Below are positions 30,540-41,000 of a stretch of 64,000 nucleotides of DNA, one piece after another; position 1 is the stretch's first letter; each line of letters opens with the position of its first letter. Origin of the DNA: Isochrysis galbana (taxonomy: Eukaryota > Haptophyta > Isochrysidales > Isochrysidaceae); NCBI GenBank assembly GCA_018136815.1, contig CM030940.1, positions 1,070,418 through 1,134,417 of the forward strand, given 5' to 3'. The notes beneath the pieces were generated by a model. It was given only the letters and a program-made list of their open reading frames with translations, was not told where the DNA came from and searched no databases. The position numbers and the translations under genes are program-made.

Positions 30540-33500
30540 TGAACGCCACCCACCAAAAGATCGTATTACACTACGGCCGAGTACTTCTACGGCCCCCAAC
30601 CGGTACCCCAAGATTCCCCAAGTTCCAGACAAGCCCTGCCACCTCCATCCCCCTCTTTCTCCTGCCTCCTCGCCGATTGCCCCTATTTCTCCCAATGCCG
30701 ATAATTCCATCCTGATTCTCGATATCACGCACGAGTCCTCAAAACCAAGTCAACCGTCACCGCCTCTCTATCAACTCAAGCCGCTCAACCGCTATCCCAC
30801 GCCACTCCCCAAGCATCAACAGTCCAAGACCTCACGGTCTGCGAAAATCCAGCCGCCGCAGGCCCAATCCAACCTTCAATCTCTCAAATCAAATTTCGCA
30901 TGTCCGAGCCACAAAACGTCTCCCGAGTACGAGTACGAGTCCAAGTCACGTTCAGAATTACCCTCTTCGTCCTACGCCACCGCGAGCCCATCTACGAGTC
31001 TGAGCCCAGTCCAGTCATCACCGGTATCACCAGTCTCCATCGCTACGACGATGGAGGCGCAGTTCTCCGGTTCCTCCCCACTTTCTTTCGAGTCCGAGTC
31101 CAAGCCTGTTTTGAGCAAACCCCGTTCTGAGCCATCCGAGTCCGAGTCCGAGTCCGAGTTTACAACGTCACCGAGTCCTACCACGCGGTCGACCGCAGGA
31201 TTAACGGAGCTCCAGCCACCCACTGAGCCTCTGACGACCACTCCTTCCGCGGGAGTGTTCACCTTCGGTCCTCCGCGCCCCGAGTCTGAGTCATTTGGAA
31301 ACTCCGGTCACGTCCAGAATTCCAACCATACCCGAGCCCCGTTTCACGAGCCACCGCGTATCGAGTCCAAACACAAGCTGACGCCGAAGCCCTCGACGAC
31401 AGCCACTGTGTCCTTGTCCAAGCCACCGTTTCGAGTCTCGCCGCAGCCGGCCTGCCACTCCAGCAAGCTGCACGCCGCCGAGCCGATCCCTTCCGTTTCC
31501 GTTCCGAGTCCGAGTCCAATTGCACAAGACAGTGCATCCCGAGCCCGCGTAATCAAGCCCGTCACCGAGTCCGAGATTACGGCCGCACCGAGCCAACCGG
31601 TGCTGGCCACCGTGCCCCTATTGTCATCACAAGCGTCCGCTTCGTCCTCATCGACGGTTGCGACGCCAGGGGGCTTCACCTTTGGGCCGGCCCCGTCCGT
31701 TCCCATTTCGAAAATTAGCCCTGTTTTTGGCGTCCAGCACGCTAGGAACGACGAGTCCGAGTCCGAGCACAAATCAACGTCACCGCGGAGTCCGCGGTCG
31801 ACCACCGGCGTTCCCACGCCATCCCATCAGTCAAGAGCCATGGAGGAGCTGGCACAGCCGTCTCCTAGCCTCTCTCAAGTCGCCGAGTCTTCCGAATTCG
31901 AGTCTGAATCCGCCGTAATTTTAGCGGTCCATGCACCCGCTAGCCCGAGCCAAGTCCTCCGAAGAATGCTTCGCATTGCAGAACCTCTTCGGCCACCACC
32001 CACACCAGCCGCTGCCGCAGAGCCACCACCCTGGCCTCAGCCTTCCCCGCAGCCGGCTTCTTCGACAGCCACGTCCCTTCTTTCGCCGGCGCCGACCCCG
32101 CCGACGACAGATTGCAACGAAGTCTATGCCTGGCCCGATTCCTCTCCCGACGTGACCATGGAGAGTGACCACAACTCCCTTGCACGTCGAGGAACGGCCG
32201 CCTCCCAAACCGAGCTTCTACGCCCATTGAGCCAGCCCAACCGAGTCTCTAAGCCATGTCCTTCATGTCTCTCACCGGTGGTCTCGCGGCCGCGGCGTCC
32301 GTCGCCGCAATCCGACACCCCACTTCTCCGAGTTTCTTCGTCAATCCCGTCCTCCGAGCCTGTCTCCACGTCGTCGATATCCGAGTCTACTTCCATTCGT
32401 CCTACGTCGCCGCGGCCACCGGTCGCAGCCTCCAAGCACTGCCTGCCTCTCGATACCACTGCCACCGCCATCATGCGCGTGGCAGCGATCAATGCGTCCG
32501 CGATCCAGTCCTTCGATTCCTCTCGAAACAACTCCGATGTCGGCACCCGCGATGATACCCCGTCACCCGCTCTCCACGCTCTCGCCTCTCTTCGTGCACG
32601 AGCGAGCGGCTCTGCGGTGGTATTACCTCGGCACCTCACGGAGGCAGCCCAAGAGCTCCGCCGGCCGCGCAGTGGCACCTTAGCCTCGCCTGCCGCCGCG
32701 CTACCCAAGCACTTCGATGAGCTTTGCGCTGAGCTCACGAAGACGAGTCAACAAGTCCAAGACGGGCTGACTTCTGGCTGTCACGCCCCACGAGTTCTCG
32801 TCGTTGGTGAGACTAGCGGCGTCGTCTCCTCCATGTTCCTACTCGCCGGAGCTGATGTAGCTACGTGCGATTTATATCCTTCCGAGATTGACTACGTGCC
32901 CCACTTCCAAGGCGACGCGCTTCATGTCCAAAACCTAGGTTGGGACCTAGTCATCGCCCACCCGCCCTGCACGTACCTCTCCGCCGTCAGCAGCCAATGG
33001 CTTTCCCAAGAACCCGGACGTCGTGCCGCTCTTGAGTCGGCCGCCCGCGTCTTCAAGTCAATGGCCTCCGCCACTGCTCCGTTTGTAGCGGTTGAGAACC
33101 CTCGGATGCATGCGGAAGCTCGCCGTTTAGTCGGGGGGTTGACCCCGACCCAATTCGTCCAACCCTGGGAGCACGGCACTGGACACCAGAAAGCCACCGG
33201 GTTGTACCTCACCAAAGGGCTGCCGCCTCTCCAGCCAACCTGCGTCGTGGATGGCCGTGAGTCGGCCATGGCTAACCTCTCTCCTTCACCGCACCGTGGC
33301 GCTCTTCGCAGCCGCACCTACGTCGGTGTAGCTGGAGCGATGGCGACCCATTGGATGCCTGTTCTTCTTCGACATTTGAGCCAACAGGGAGACCAGCCAT
33401 CGACGAAGAAACTGTCCGCGTTGGAGCTACTCGCTTGCGCGCGGCGCAGCCTATCGGACCGGCCTTCCCTTAGCTCGACTGAGGCTACCGCATACGAGCC

Positions 33501-36315
33501 GTGGTCGGCTCTTCATCGTTATGAGAGGGGGAGGGAATCTAGTGAAGTTTCTTCCGACCCCGTTGTTTCCCGTCCAGCTACTCCCGAGTCAGACAACCAC
33601 GAAGACCAAAAAGAAACCCACGATAACCACGACAACGACACGCCACTCTACGCCTCCGAGTCTACTCTCCACGACCCATTCTCTCCATGGACCGCCCCGC
33701 CTCCGGCACGCGCGAGCTCGCCGCGTCCGACGACGCCGACGACTCTCCGGAAGCGGCGCCAACAATGGCAAGCATTCGGAGTGAACGGGGACCAGAAATG
33801 GTCCAACGTCACGCTCGAAACCGCTGACGAAATAAGAGCGCAAGCTCTAGCCGGACGAGGCGCCGACGAGGAATCCGACCTCGCCGCTGCCGTCCGAGCG
33901 CCGATCGAGTTCGTGGAAGCCAAAGGCATCCGCGCCGAAGAGCTAGCCTCATTAGTTCGAAGACCCAAGACAGAAGCCCAAGCTCGTCTCGAGAAAGACT
34001 GGGAAAAGATGTCCGACCACCCGAGGCACCCCACCGACAAGAGAGGCCTGGGATACACTAGTCCCAAGCTATCACCCTGCACCGCTACCAACGAGGACGA
34101 CGCCTCTAGACCCTCTGCCACGATAGCGGCAGTCGGATTACCCGAAGAGACGACGATCACCACGACGACGAATTCACCCGAGCAACCACGCTGTCGACCA
34201 ACCCCGTCCCCGTCCGACACCATCGCACACGTGACCGCGCACCGACCGGATAGCGTCGTGGATACCCTACCATCTGCCTACCCAAGGCATTGCCTATATG
34301 TTCGAGACCTAGTGGTCTGCCGCTCCGGCGAGGCTACCGGCAAAGAAGGAGTTATCTTAGCCGACTCCGCTCTCACGGTCAACAGCACACTCGCTAACAC
34401 CGGAGCTGGCCCGTCGGTCGTGACCACTTCCCTCTTGTCCAGCCTACCCAAAGACGCATGCGTCGAGCGGCTGCCACAAGCCGTAGTGACACCGCTTCAC
34501 GGTCCGGACGGCCTGCCTCTTATCACGCGAGGCAAGGCTCGAATCGTCTTCTCCGTCGGTGGATTTCTCTTTCGTCATACGTTCATGGTGATTGAAGGCA
34601 ACCCGATGCTGCTGCTCGGGAACGACTTCTTAGCCACGCACGCCGCTTCGATTCAGCTCGCCTCCGACAGCGCGGACGGCTCTATCACCCTCGGTGCTCC
34701 ATCCACGGTGGCTCCTCTTGAGGTTAATGGCAGTCCAAGCCCCGACGCTCCGCCGATCTTTCGCGTCTCGACGTCACCGATAGCGGTGGTCCCTGTCAGC
34801 ATGACTTGTGCACAGGTCTGTCCGACCTCCGCGAACCCAATCACGACTGACTTCTTCCGAGGGCCGCAGGCCACCAAAAACGACAACCAGCTAGTCACCG
34901 AGCCTCTCTTCAGCACGGCCGATGAGTTTGCCGCCAAAGCGCCGGCATCATGTGGCTCCGAGTACCTCCTATACACCCACGAACCTATCACGATCCCGGC
35001 CTATCATCGGGCAACGTTTCACGTCCGAATTCCGCTAGCTCTTCGAGAACACGAAGACTGCGCCATGCTCGTGGACCGACTCCCTACGCGTGAAACGATC
35101 GATAGCTCTCCTCTCGTCATTCCCCAAGTAGAGAGGTCGAACGCCGACCACACCATCGCGGTTACGGTGGTCAACACTGACCCCAAACCTCTACACCTTC
35201 CGTCGTTCCATCCTGTAGCTTCGCTACAGGTTCGATTCAAAATTCACGCTGGAACATATCGCCGCGTCGGGGCCGTTAACTCGCCGGATGTGATTGAGTC
35301 GCTCGACGAGGACCAGCGTAAGCTCCTCGAGGCAGCCAAGATCGACCCCGAAGGCCGTCTCTCGATGCCCCAACGTGAACAAGTTCATCGTCTACTGGCC
35401 CGACGTATCGCTGCTTTCGCAATTGACCCGACCAACCCGAATCACACTCACGTGATGGAGGTAGAGCTACCGCTCAACCCCGGAGCCGAAGCTCACCGCC
35501 ACGCACCGTCTAGAGTTGGACGAGAGGGTGAGAAGATCATAGAGGACGAAGTTTGCAAGATGGAGTCCGCGGGCATCATTAGGAAATCAAATTCGTCGTG
35601 GGCCTCTCGAGTCGTGCTAGTCACTAAGAAGGATGGCTCCGTACGTTTCTGCGTAGATTATCGCGACGTCAACTCCAAGCTTCGTCTAGAGGACAGCCCT
35701 CTTCCCCTCACGGTAGAAGCCATCGACCGATTGTCGTCCGGCCAAGGCAACCTTGATTCTCTATTCCTTTGCACCCTGGACCTGGCATCTGGTTTCTGGG
35801 GTATACCGATCAAAGAGTCCGATAAACATATCACCGCGTTCACTACTCATCGCGGCAAGTACGAGTTCAATTACTTGCCTTTTGGTGTTCAATCCGGTCC
35901 CTCGTATATGTGCCGCCTCATGGACGCCGTTCTCGGTGGGCTGGCATGGGAGATTTGTATGCCATACTTGGATGATGTCGGCGCCTGGTCGACAGGCGTA
36001 GGTGACTCGCTGCAGGCCAGGGAAGAGTCGTCATTCCAACAAATGTTACACCGTCTTGATCTTGTCTTGGAACGTCTCATCTGGGCGGGCCTCACTTGCA
36101 AGATGTCGAAATGCGTTTTCTTTGCCACCTCGGCTGAATATCTCGGCCACGTTGTTTCGCGTGAAGGTCTTCGGATGGATCCAAGAAAGTGGAAGCCGTC
36201 TCGAAAATCGACCCTACCCAAATCAACTCTATCGAAGCCGTCCGTTCTTTCCTTGGACTGTGCTCGTACTACCGCCGTTTTATACGCCGTTTTGCGATCC
36301 GTGCAGCGCCGTTAA
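30481..36315 (+). CDS. Retroelement polyprotein with methyltransferase domain, copy 1 (frameshifted, gap-truncated)
   Basis: Same frame as Gag after one TAG; the first ATG is only at 31051, so readthrough is the likely way in. Domains: Ser/Pro/Glu-rich spacer; cytosine-methyltransferase-like domain at about 32782-33374 (GETSG, HPPCTYL, ENPRM, QPWEHGTGHQKATGLYL); retropepsin-like domain with NTGA at 34396 in place of DTGA and LLGNDFL; RT at about 35450-36183 with YLDD at 35965. A missing C at about 36187 (copy 2 reads 'ggatcccaag') shifts the frame, and the ORF stops at 36315. Since the copies otherwise agree, the shift may be a sequencing error near a contig end. RNase H and integrase lie beyond the gap. 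Confidence 0.85.
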   Translation, partial: VAGGAHVRAVTPLPVQGSGPERHPPKDRITLRPSTSTAPNRYPKIPQVPDKPCHLHPPLSPASSPIAPISPNADNSILILDITHESSKPSQPSPPLYQLKPLNRYPTPLPKHQQSKTSRSAKIQPPQAQSNLQSLKSNFACPSHKTSPEYEYESKSRSELPSSSYATASPSTSLSPVQSSPVSPVSIATTMEAQFSGSSPLSFESESKPVLSKPRSEPSESESESEFTTSPSPTTRSTAGLTELQPPTEPLTTTPSAGVFTFGPPRPESESFGNSGHVQNSNHTRAPFHEPPRIESKHKLTPKPSTTATVSLSKPPFRVSPQPACHSSKLHAAEPIPSVSVPSPSPIAQDSASRARVIKPVTESEITAAPSQPVLATVPLLSSQASASSSSTVATPGGFTFGPAPSVPISKISPVFGVQHARNDESESEHKSTSPRSPRSTTGVPTPSHQSRAMEELAQPSPSLSQVAESSEFESESAVILAVHAPASPSQVLRRMLRIAEPLRPPPTPAAAAEPPPWPQPSPQPASSTATSLLSPAPTPPTTDCNEVYAWPDSSPDVTMESDHNSLARRGTAASQTELLRPLSQPNRVSKPCPSCLSPVVSRPRRPSPQSDTPLLRVSSSIPSSEPVSTSSISESTSIRPTSPRPPVAASKHCLPLDTTATAIMRVAAINASAIQSFDSSRNNSDVGTRDDTPSPALHALASLRARASGSAVVLPRHLTEAAQELRRPRSGTLASPAAALPKHFDELCAELTKTSQQVQDGLTSGCHAPRVLVVGETSGVVSSMFLLAGADVATCDLYPSEIDYVPHFQGDALHVQNLGWDLVIAHPPCTYLSAVSSQWLSQEPGRRAALESAARVFKSMASATAPFVAVENPRMHAEARRLVGGLTPTQFVQPWEHGTGHQKATGLYLTKGLPPLQPTCVVDGRESAMANLSPSPHRGALRSRTYVGVAGAMATHWMPVLLRHLSQQGDQPSTKKLSALELLACARRSLSDRPSLSSTEATAYEPWSALHRYERGRESSEVSSDPVVSRPATPESDNHEDQKETHDNHDNDTPLYASESTLHDPFSPWTAPPPARASSPRPTTPTTLRKRRQQWQAFGVNGDQKWSNVTLETADEIRAQALAGRGADEESDLAAAVRAPIEFVEAKGIRAEELASLVRRPKTEAQARLEKDWEKMSDHPRHPTDKRGLGYTSPKLSPCTATNEDDASRPSATIAAVGLPEETTITTTTNSPEQPRCRPTPSPSDTIAHVTAHRPDSVVDTLPSAYPRHCLYVRDLVVCRSGEATGKEGVILADSALTVNSTLANTGAGPSVVTTSLLSSLPKDACVERLPQAVVTPLHGPDGLPLITRGKARIVFSVGGFLFRHTFMVIEGNPMLLLGNDFLATHAASIQLASDSADGSITLGAPSTVAPLEVNGSPSPDAPPIFRVSTSPIAVVPVSMTCAQVCPTSANPITTDFFRGPQATKNDNQLVTEPLFSTADEFAAKAPASCGSEYLLYTHEPITIPAYHRATFHVRIPLALREHEDCAMLVDRLPTRETIDSSPLVIPQVERSNADHTIAVTVVNTDPKPLHLPSFHPVASLQVRFKIHAGTYRRVGAVNSPDVIESLDEDQRKLLEAAKIDPEGRLSMPQREQVHRLLARRIAAFAIDPTNPNHTHVMEVELPLNPGAEAHRHAPSRVGREGEKIIEDEVCKMESAGIIRKSNSSWASRVVLVTKKDGSVRFCVDYRDVNSKLRLEDSPLPLTVEAIDRLSSGQGNLDSLFLCTLDLASGFWGIPIKESDKHITAFTTHRGKYEFNYLPFGVQSGPSYMCRLMDAVLGGLAWEICMPYLDDVGAWSTGVGDSLQAREESSFQQMLHRLDLVLERLIWAGLTCKMSKCVFFATSAEYLGHVVSREGLRMDPRKWKPSRKSTLPKSTLSKPSVLSLDCARTTAVLYAVLRSVQRR

Positions 36316-36392
36316 CCGCTCTCACGCGGAAAGGGTGCGATGTCCCGGTCGAGTCGCAAACAGAAGCCTGTCGCCAGGCTATCGAAGATCTG

Positions 36393-36492
36393 NNNNNNNN
36401 NNNNNNNNNNNNNNNNNNNNNNNNNNNNNNNNNNNNNNNNNNNNNNNNNNNNNNNNNNNNNNNNNNNNNNNNNNNNNNNNNNNNNNNNNNNN
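36393..36492. other. Assembly gap (100 N)
   Basis: Exactly 100 N, the usual placeholder for a scaffold gap of unknown size. The sequence on the right restarts inside the 204-bp array of the element that has just been read on the left. Confidence 0.98.
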
Positions 36493-36825
36493 CGGTCGAA
36501 AGTCGGGCACTCGGCCCGTTCGGCCCGGTGACGTTGGCGTGGTCGTCGGCGTCACACACGGCCGACTATGGCGCGATGCGCGCGGGCGGGGGCGGCGATT
36601 GGTGTTGCTGCTAGGGCGGCATATTCGATTTGGTGTCTGGAAAGCCATTCTATCCCAGTGCAAGACCGAGAAAGCGCCGGCAGCGCGCCCGGTCGCGGTC
36701 GAAAGTCGGGCACTCGGCCCGTTTGGCCAGGTATCGTTGGCGTAGTTTTCGGCGCCACGCACCGCCGACTATGATGCAATGCGCGCGGGCGGCGGGGGCG
36801 ATGGCGTGGCTGCTAGGGGACGTGC
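36493..36825 (+). repeat. 204-bp tandem array, remaining units at copy 2
   Basis: Less than two units of the same array, matching the last two units before Gag in copy 1, with two 1-nt deletions (near 36626 and 36801). Confidence 0.9.
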
Positions 36826-36891
36826 TTCTCCGCAAGTGCGACGCCACCTTCGCGGCCAACGTGCCCGGGCTTCGCCAAAGACTCCGCCTCC

Positions 36892-37986
36892 ATGGAGTGG
36901 GACAGGCTCGTAGCCCGTGAAGCCGGCTCCGATCTCTTAGAGTTATCCAAGAATTTGGTGCGCGCGTACGTCCGCAAGATGGGTGACGCGAAGGTGGATG
37001 CCACGACGGTCTGGGACCACCCAAACATGTCGCACGATATCAATCAACGATTCGAGTCCATCATCCGGAACGACAAGGTCGACGCGGCTCGCGGCGTGGA
37101 TAACGCGACCAAGTTCGGCGAGTGTCTTGCAAAGACTCGCTTCCGCGTCGAGAACCACGAGCTCCCTCGTTCGGCCCTTTCGTGCGTCAACCTCTGCCAG
37201 CGCTACCTGAGCCCGTACGAACAAGCCCGCGCTGGCCAACAACAAGCGTCGGTCACCACGGTCGCCGCCGTGACGCCGCCGGCGACTACTTCCAAGCCCA
37301 CCAAGACCGCCAAAGTTGCTAAGGCTGCCTCTAATCCCGTGGACACTACGGCTTCGATGGTCGCCGCCGTCCAAGCGGCGGTGGCCGAGGCATTAAAATC
37401 GCAAAACAACAACTCGAACCGCAAGACGACTGGCGCTGACAATCGTCGGGCTCCTCCTCCACCTACGAATTACTCCGCATCGTCTCCGCTACCGGACGCA
37501 CTTCTTGACCGTCCCCTCGGCAAAAGCACGTCTTCTCGTCGCCAATGTGAGCCCCCTCCGAACGGCCTTGGGCTTCCGGCCGATTCGGGCCTCTCGGAAT
37601 GGGATCCAGGTAGCTGGTCTCGAGCGCGAGCCCGCTTCTGGCAAATTTCTCGTTACGCGGGTCACCCGGCCCTTCGCGCTGCGCTCACGCGCTGCCGCCC
37701 CTCCGATGCCACCATGACCGCGCCGCGTCTCGACGACTTAGACCGCGACGTCAAGGAGTGGACCGACGCCAACGGCTGTGCGTACTGCGCCTTTCGTCCC
37801 CAGGCTCCATCTGGTACGCCCGAGGCAGACCTGTGGAAGTATGGCACGGGCGACGGAGCTCATAACCCCGTCGTTTGCCAACCGTACATTCGTTTTCTCT
37901 GCGAAGGCGGCAGTGGCGAGTGTGGTAACGACCCAGAAGTCCACCGCCGCCTCCGCACGATGGTTGTTCTCCGTCCGGCCCAGTAG
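36892..37986 (+). CDS. Retroelement Gag-like protein, copy 2
   Basis: Same 364-codon product as copy 1, ending in TAG at 37984-37986. A single extra G near 36868 closes the frame upstream, so ATG 36892 is the first usable start here. That start codon exists in both copies, which supports it as the natural one. The Cys/His cluster and Ala/Thr/Lys linker are unchanged. Confidence 0.65.
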   Translation: MEWDRLVAREAGSDLLELSKNLVRAYVRKMGDAKVDATTVWDHPNMSHDINQRFESIIRNDKVDAARGVDNATKFGECLAKTRFRVENHELPRSALSCVNLCQRYLSPYEQARAGQQQASVTTVAAVTPPATTSKPTKTAKVAKAASNPVDTTASMVAAVQAAVAEALKSQNNNSNRKTTGADNRRAPPPPTNYSASSPLPDALLDRPLGKSTSSRRQCEPPPNGLGLPADSGLSEWDPGSWSRARARFWQISRYAGHPALRAALTRCRPSDATMTAPRLDDLDRDVKEWTDANGCAYCAFRPQAPSGTPEADLWKYGTGDGAHNPVVCQPYIRFLCEGGSGECGNDPEVHRRLRTMVVLRPAQ

Positions 37987-38045
37987 GTCGCCGGCGGGGC
38001 CCACGTCCGCGCTGTTACCCCGCTACCAGTCCAGGGTAGTGGGCC
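37984..38045 (+). promoter_or_regulatory. Putative stop-codon readthrough signal, copy 2
   Basis: Identical to copy 1: TAG at 37984-37986, GGCCCAC at 37998-38004 pairing with GTGGGCC at 38039-38045, and TACCC at 38016-38020 pairing with GGGTA at 38034-38038. The 570 nt between the TAG and the first ATG contain no other stop in the Gag frame. Confidence 0.5.
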
Positions 38046-41000
38046 TGAACGCCACCCACCAAAAGATCGTATTACACTACGGCCGAGTACTTCTACGGCC
38101 CCCAACCGGTACCCCAAGATTCCCCAAGTTCCAGACAAGCCCTGCCACCTCCATCCCCCTCTTTCTCCTGCCTCCTCGCCGATTGCCCCTATTTCTCCCA
38201 ATGCCGATAATTCCATCCTGATTCTCGATATCACGCACGAGTCCTCAAAACCAAGTCAACCGTCACCGCCTCTCTATCAACTCAAGCCGCTCAACCGCTA
38301 TCCCACGCCACTCCCCAAGCATCAACAGTCCAAGACCTCACGGTCTGCGAAAATCCAGCCGCCGCAGGCCCAATCCAACCTTCAATCTCTCAAATCAAAT
38401 TTCGCATGTCCGAGCCACAAAACGTCTCCCGAGTACGAGTACGAGTCCAAGTCACGTTCAGAATTACCCTCTTCGTCCTACGCCACCGCGAGCCCATCTA
38501 CGAGTCTGAGCCCAGTCCAGTCATCACCGGTATCACCAGTCTCCATCGCTACGACGATGGAGGCGCAGTTCTCCGGTTCCTCCCCACTTTCTTTCGAGTC
38601 CGAGTCCAAGCCTGTTTTGAGCAAACCCCGTTCTGAGCCATCCGAGTCCGAGTCCGAGTCCGAGTTTACAACGTCACCGAGTCCTACCACGCGGTCGACC
38701 GCAGGATTAACGGAGCTCCAGCCACCCACTGAGCCTCTGACGACCACTCCTTCCGCGGGAGTGTTCACCTTCGGTCCTCCGCGCCCCGAGTCTGAGTCAT
38801 TTGGAAACTCCGGTCACGTCCAGAATTCCAACCATACCCGAGCCCCGTTTCACGAGCCACCGCGTATCGAGTCCAAACACAAGCTGACGCCGAAGCCCTC
38901 GACGACAGCCACTGTGTCCTTGTCCAAGCCACCGTTTCGAGTCTCGCCGCAGCCGGCCTGCCACTCCAGCAAGCTGCACGCCGCCGAGCCGATCCCTTCC
39001 GTTTCCGTTCCGAGTCCGAGTCCAATTGCACAAGACAGTGCATCCCGAGCCCGCGTAATCAAGCCCGTCACCGAGTCCGAGATTACGGCCGCACCGAGCC
39101 AACCGGTGCTGGCCACCGTGCCCCTATTGTCATCACAAGCGTCCGCTTCGTCCTCATCGACGGTTGCGACGCCAGGGGGCTTCACCTTTGGGCCGGCCCC
39201 GTCCGTTCCCATTTCGAAAATTAGCCCTGTTTTTGGCGTCCAGCACGCTAGGAACGACGAGTCCGAGTCCGAGCACAAATCAACGTCACCGCGGAGTCCG
39301 CGGTCGACCACCGGCGTTCCCACGCCATCCCATCAGTCAAGAGCCATGGAGGAGCTGGCACAGCCGTCTCCTAGCCTCTCTCAAGTCGCCGAGTCTTCCG
39401 AATTCGAGTCTGAATCCGCCGTAATTTTAGCGGTCCATGCACCCGCTAGCCCGAGCCAAGTCCTCCGAAGAATGCTTCGCATTGCAGAACCTCTTCGGCC
39501 ACCACCCACACCAGCCGCTGCCGCAGAGCCACCACCCTGGCCTCAGCCTTCCCCGCAGCCGGCTTCTTCGACAGCCACGTCCCTTCTTTCGCCGGCGCCG
39601 ACCCCGCCGACGACAGATTGCAACGAAGTCTATGCCTGGCCCGATTCCTCTCCCGACGTGACCATGGAGAGTGACCACAACTCCCTTGCACGTCGAGGAA
39701 CGGCCGCCTCCCAAACCGAGCTTCTACGCCCATTGAGCCAGCCCAACCGAGTCTCTAAGCCATGTCCTTCATGTCTCTCACCGGTGGTCTCGCGGCCGCG
39801 GCGTCCGTCGCCGCAATCCGACACCCCACTTCTCCGAGTTTCTTCGTCAATCCCGTCCTCCGAGCCTGTCTCCACGTCGTCGATATCCGAGTCTACTTCC
39901 ATTCGTCCTACGTCGCCGCGGCCACCGGTCGCAGCCTCCAAGCACTGCCTGCCTCTCGATACCACTGCCACCGCCATCATGCGCGTGGCAGCGATCAATG
40001 CGTCCGCGATCCAGTCCTTCGATTCCTCTCGAAACAACTCCGATGTCGGCACCCGCGATGATACCCCGTCACCCGCTCTCCACGCTCTCGCCTCTCTTCG
40101 TGCACGAGCGAGCGGCTCTGCGGTGGTATTACCTCGGCACCTCACGGAGGCAGCCCAAGAGCTCCGCCGGCCGCGCAGTGGCACCTTAGCCTCGCCTGCC
40201 GCCGCGCTACCCAAGCACTTCGATGAGCTTTGCGCTGAGCTCACGAAGACGAGTCAACAAGTCCAAGACGGGCTGACTTCTGGCTGTCACGCCCCACGAG
40301 TTCTCGTCGTTGGTGAGACTAGCGGCGTCGTCTCCTCCATGTTCCTACTCGCCGGAGCTGATGTAGCTACGTGCGATTTATATCCTTCCGAGATTGACTA
40401 CGTGCCCCACTTCCAAGGCGACGCGCTTCATGTCCAAAACCTAGGTTGGGACCTAGTCATCGCCCACCCGCCCTGCACGTACCTCTCCGCCGTCAGCAGC
40501 CAATGGCTTTCCCAAGAACCCGGACGTCGTGCCGCTCTTGAGTCGGCCGCCCGCGTCTTCAAGTCAATGGCCTCCGCCACTGCTCCGTTTGTAGCGGTTG
40601 AGAACCCTCGGATGCATGCGGAAGCTCGCCGTTTAGTCGGGGGGTTGACCCCGACCCAATTCGTCCAACCCTGGGAGCACGGCACTGGACACCAGAAAGC
40701 CACCGGGTTGTACCTCACCAAAGGGCTGCCGCCTCTCCAGCCAACCTGCGTCGTGGATGGCCGTGAGTCGGCCATGGCTAACCTCTCTCCTTCACCGCAC
40801 CGTGGCGCTCTTCGCAGCCGCACCTACGTCGGTGTAGCTGGAGCGATGGCGACCCATTGGATGCCTGTTCTTCTTCGACATTTGAGCCAACAGGGAGACC
40901 AGCCATCGACGAAGAAACTGTCCGCGTTGGAGCTACTCGCTTGCGCGCGGCGCAGCCTATCGGACCGGCCTTCCCTTAGCTCGACTGAGGCTACCGCATA

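Larger units (their letters stand above)
27955..36392 (+). mobile_element. Ty3/gypsy-like LTR retroelement, copy 1 (cut by gap)
   Basis: From the tandem array through Gag and the long polyprotein to the assembly gap. Domain order is Gag, Ser/Pro/Glu-rich spacer, cytosine-methyltransferase-like domain, retropepsin-like domain, RT and the start of RNase H. That RT/RNase H order and the RT sequence are Ty3/gypsy-type. No LTR is recognisable. From about 28987 to 36392 the sequence repeats, with only isolated single-base indels, at 36493-43898, so copies 1 and 2 may be one locus. Confidence 0.85.

Noticed and set aside
31051-31060. Independent Pol start at ATG 31051
   Set aside because: The frame is open without interruption back to the Gag TAG, including about 190 codons of the same Ser/Pro-rich type, so the ATG is probably internal.
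36002-36745. ORFs crossing the N gap
   Set aside because: They are open only because N codons are not stops; the two sides are unrelated frames.
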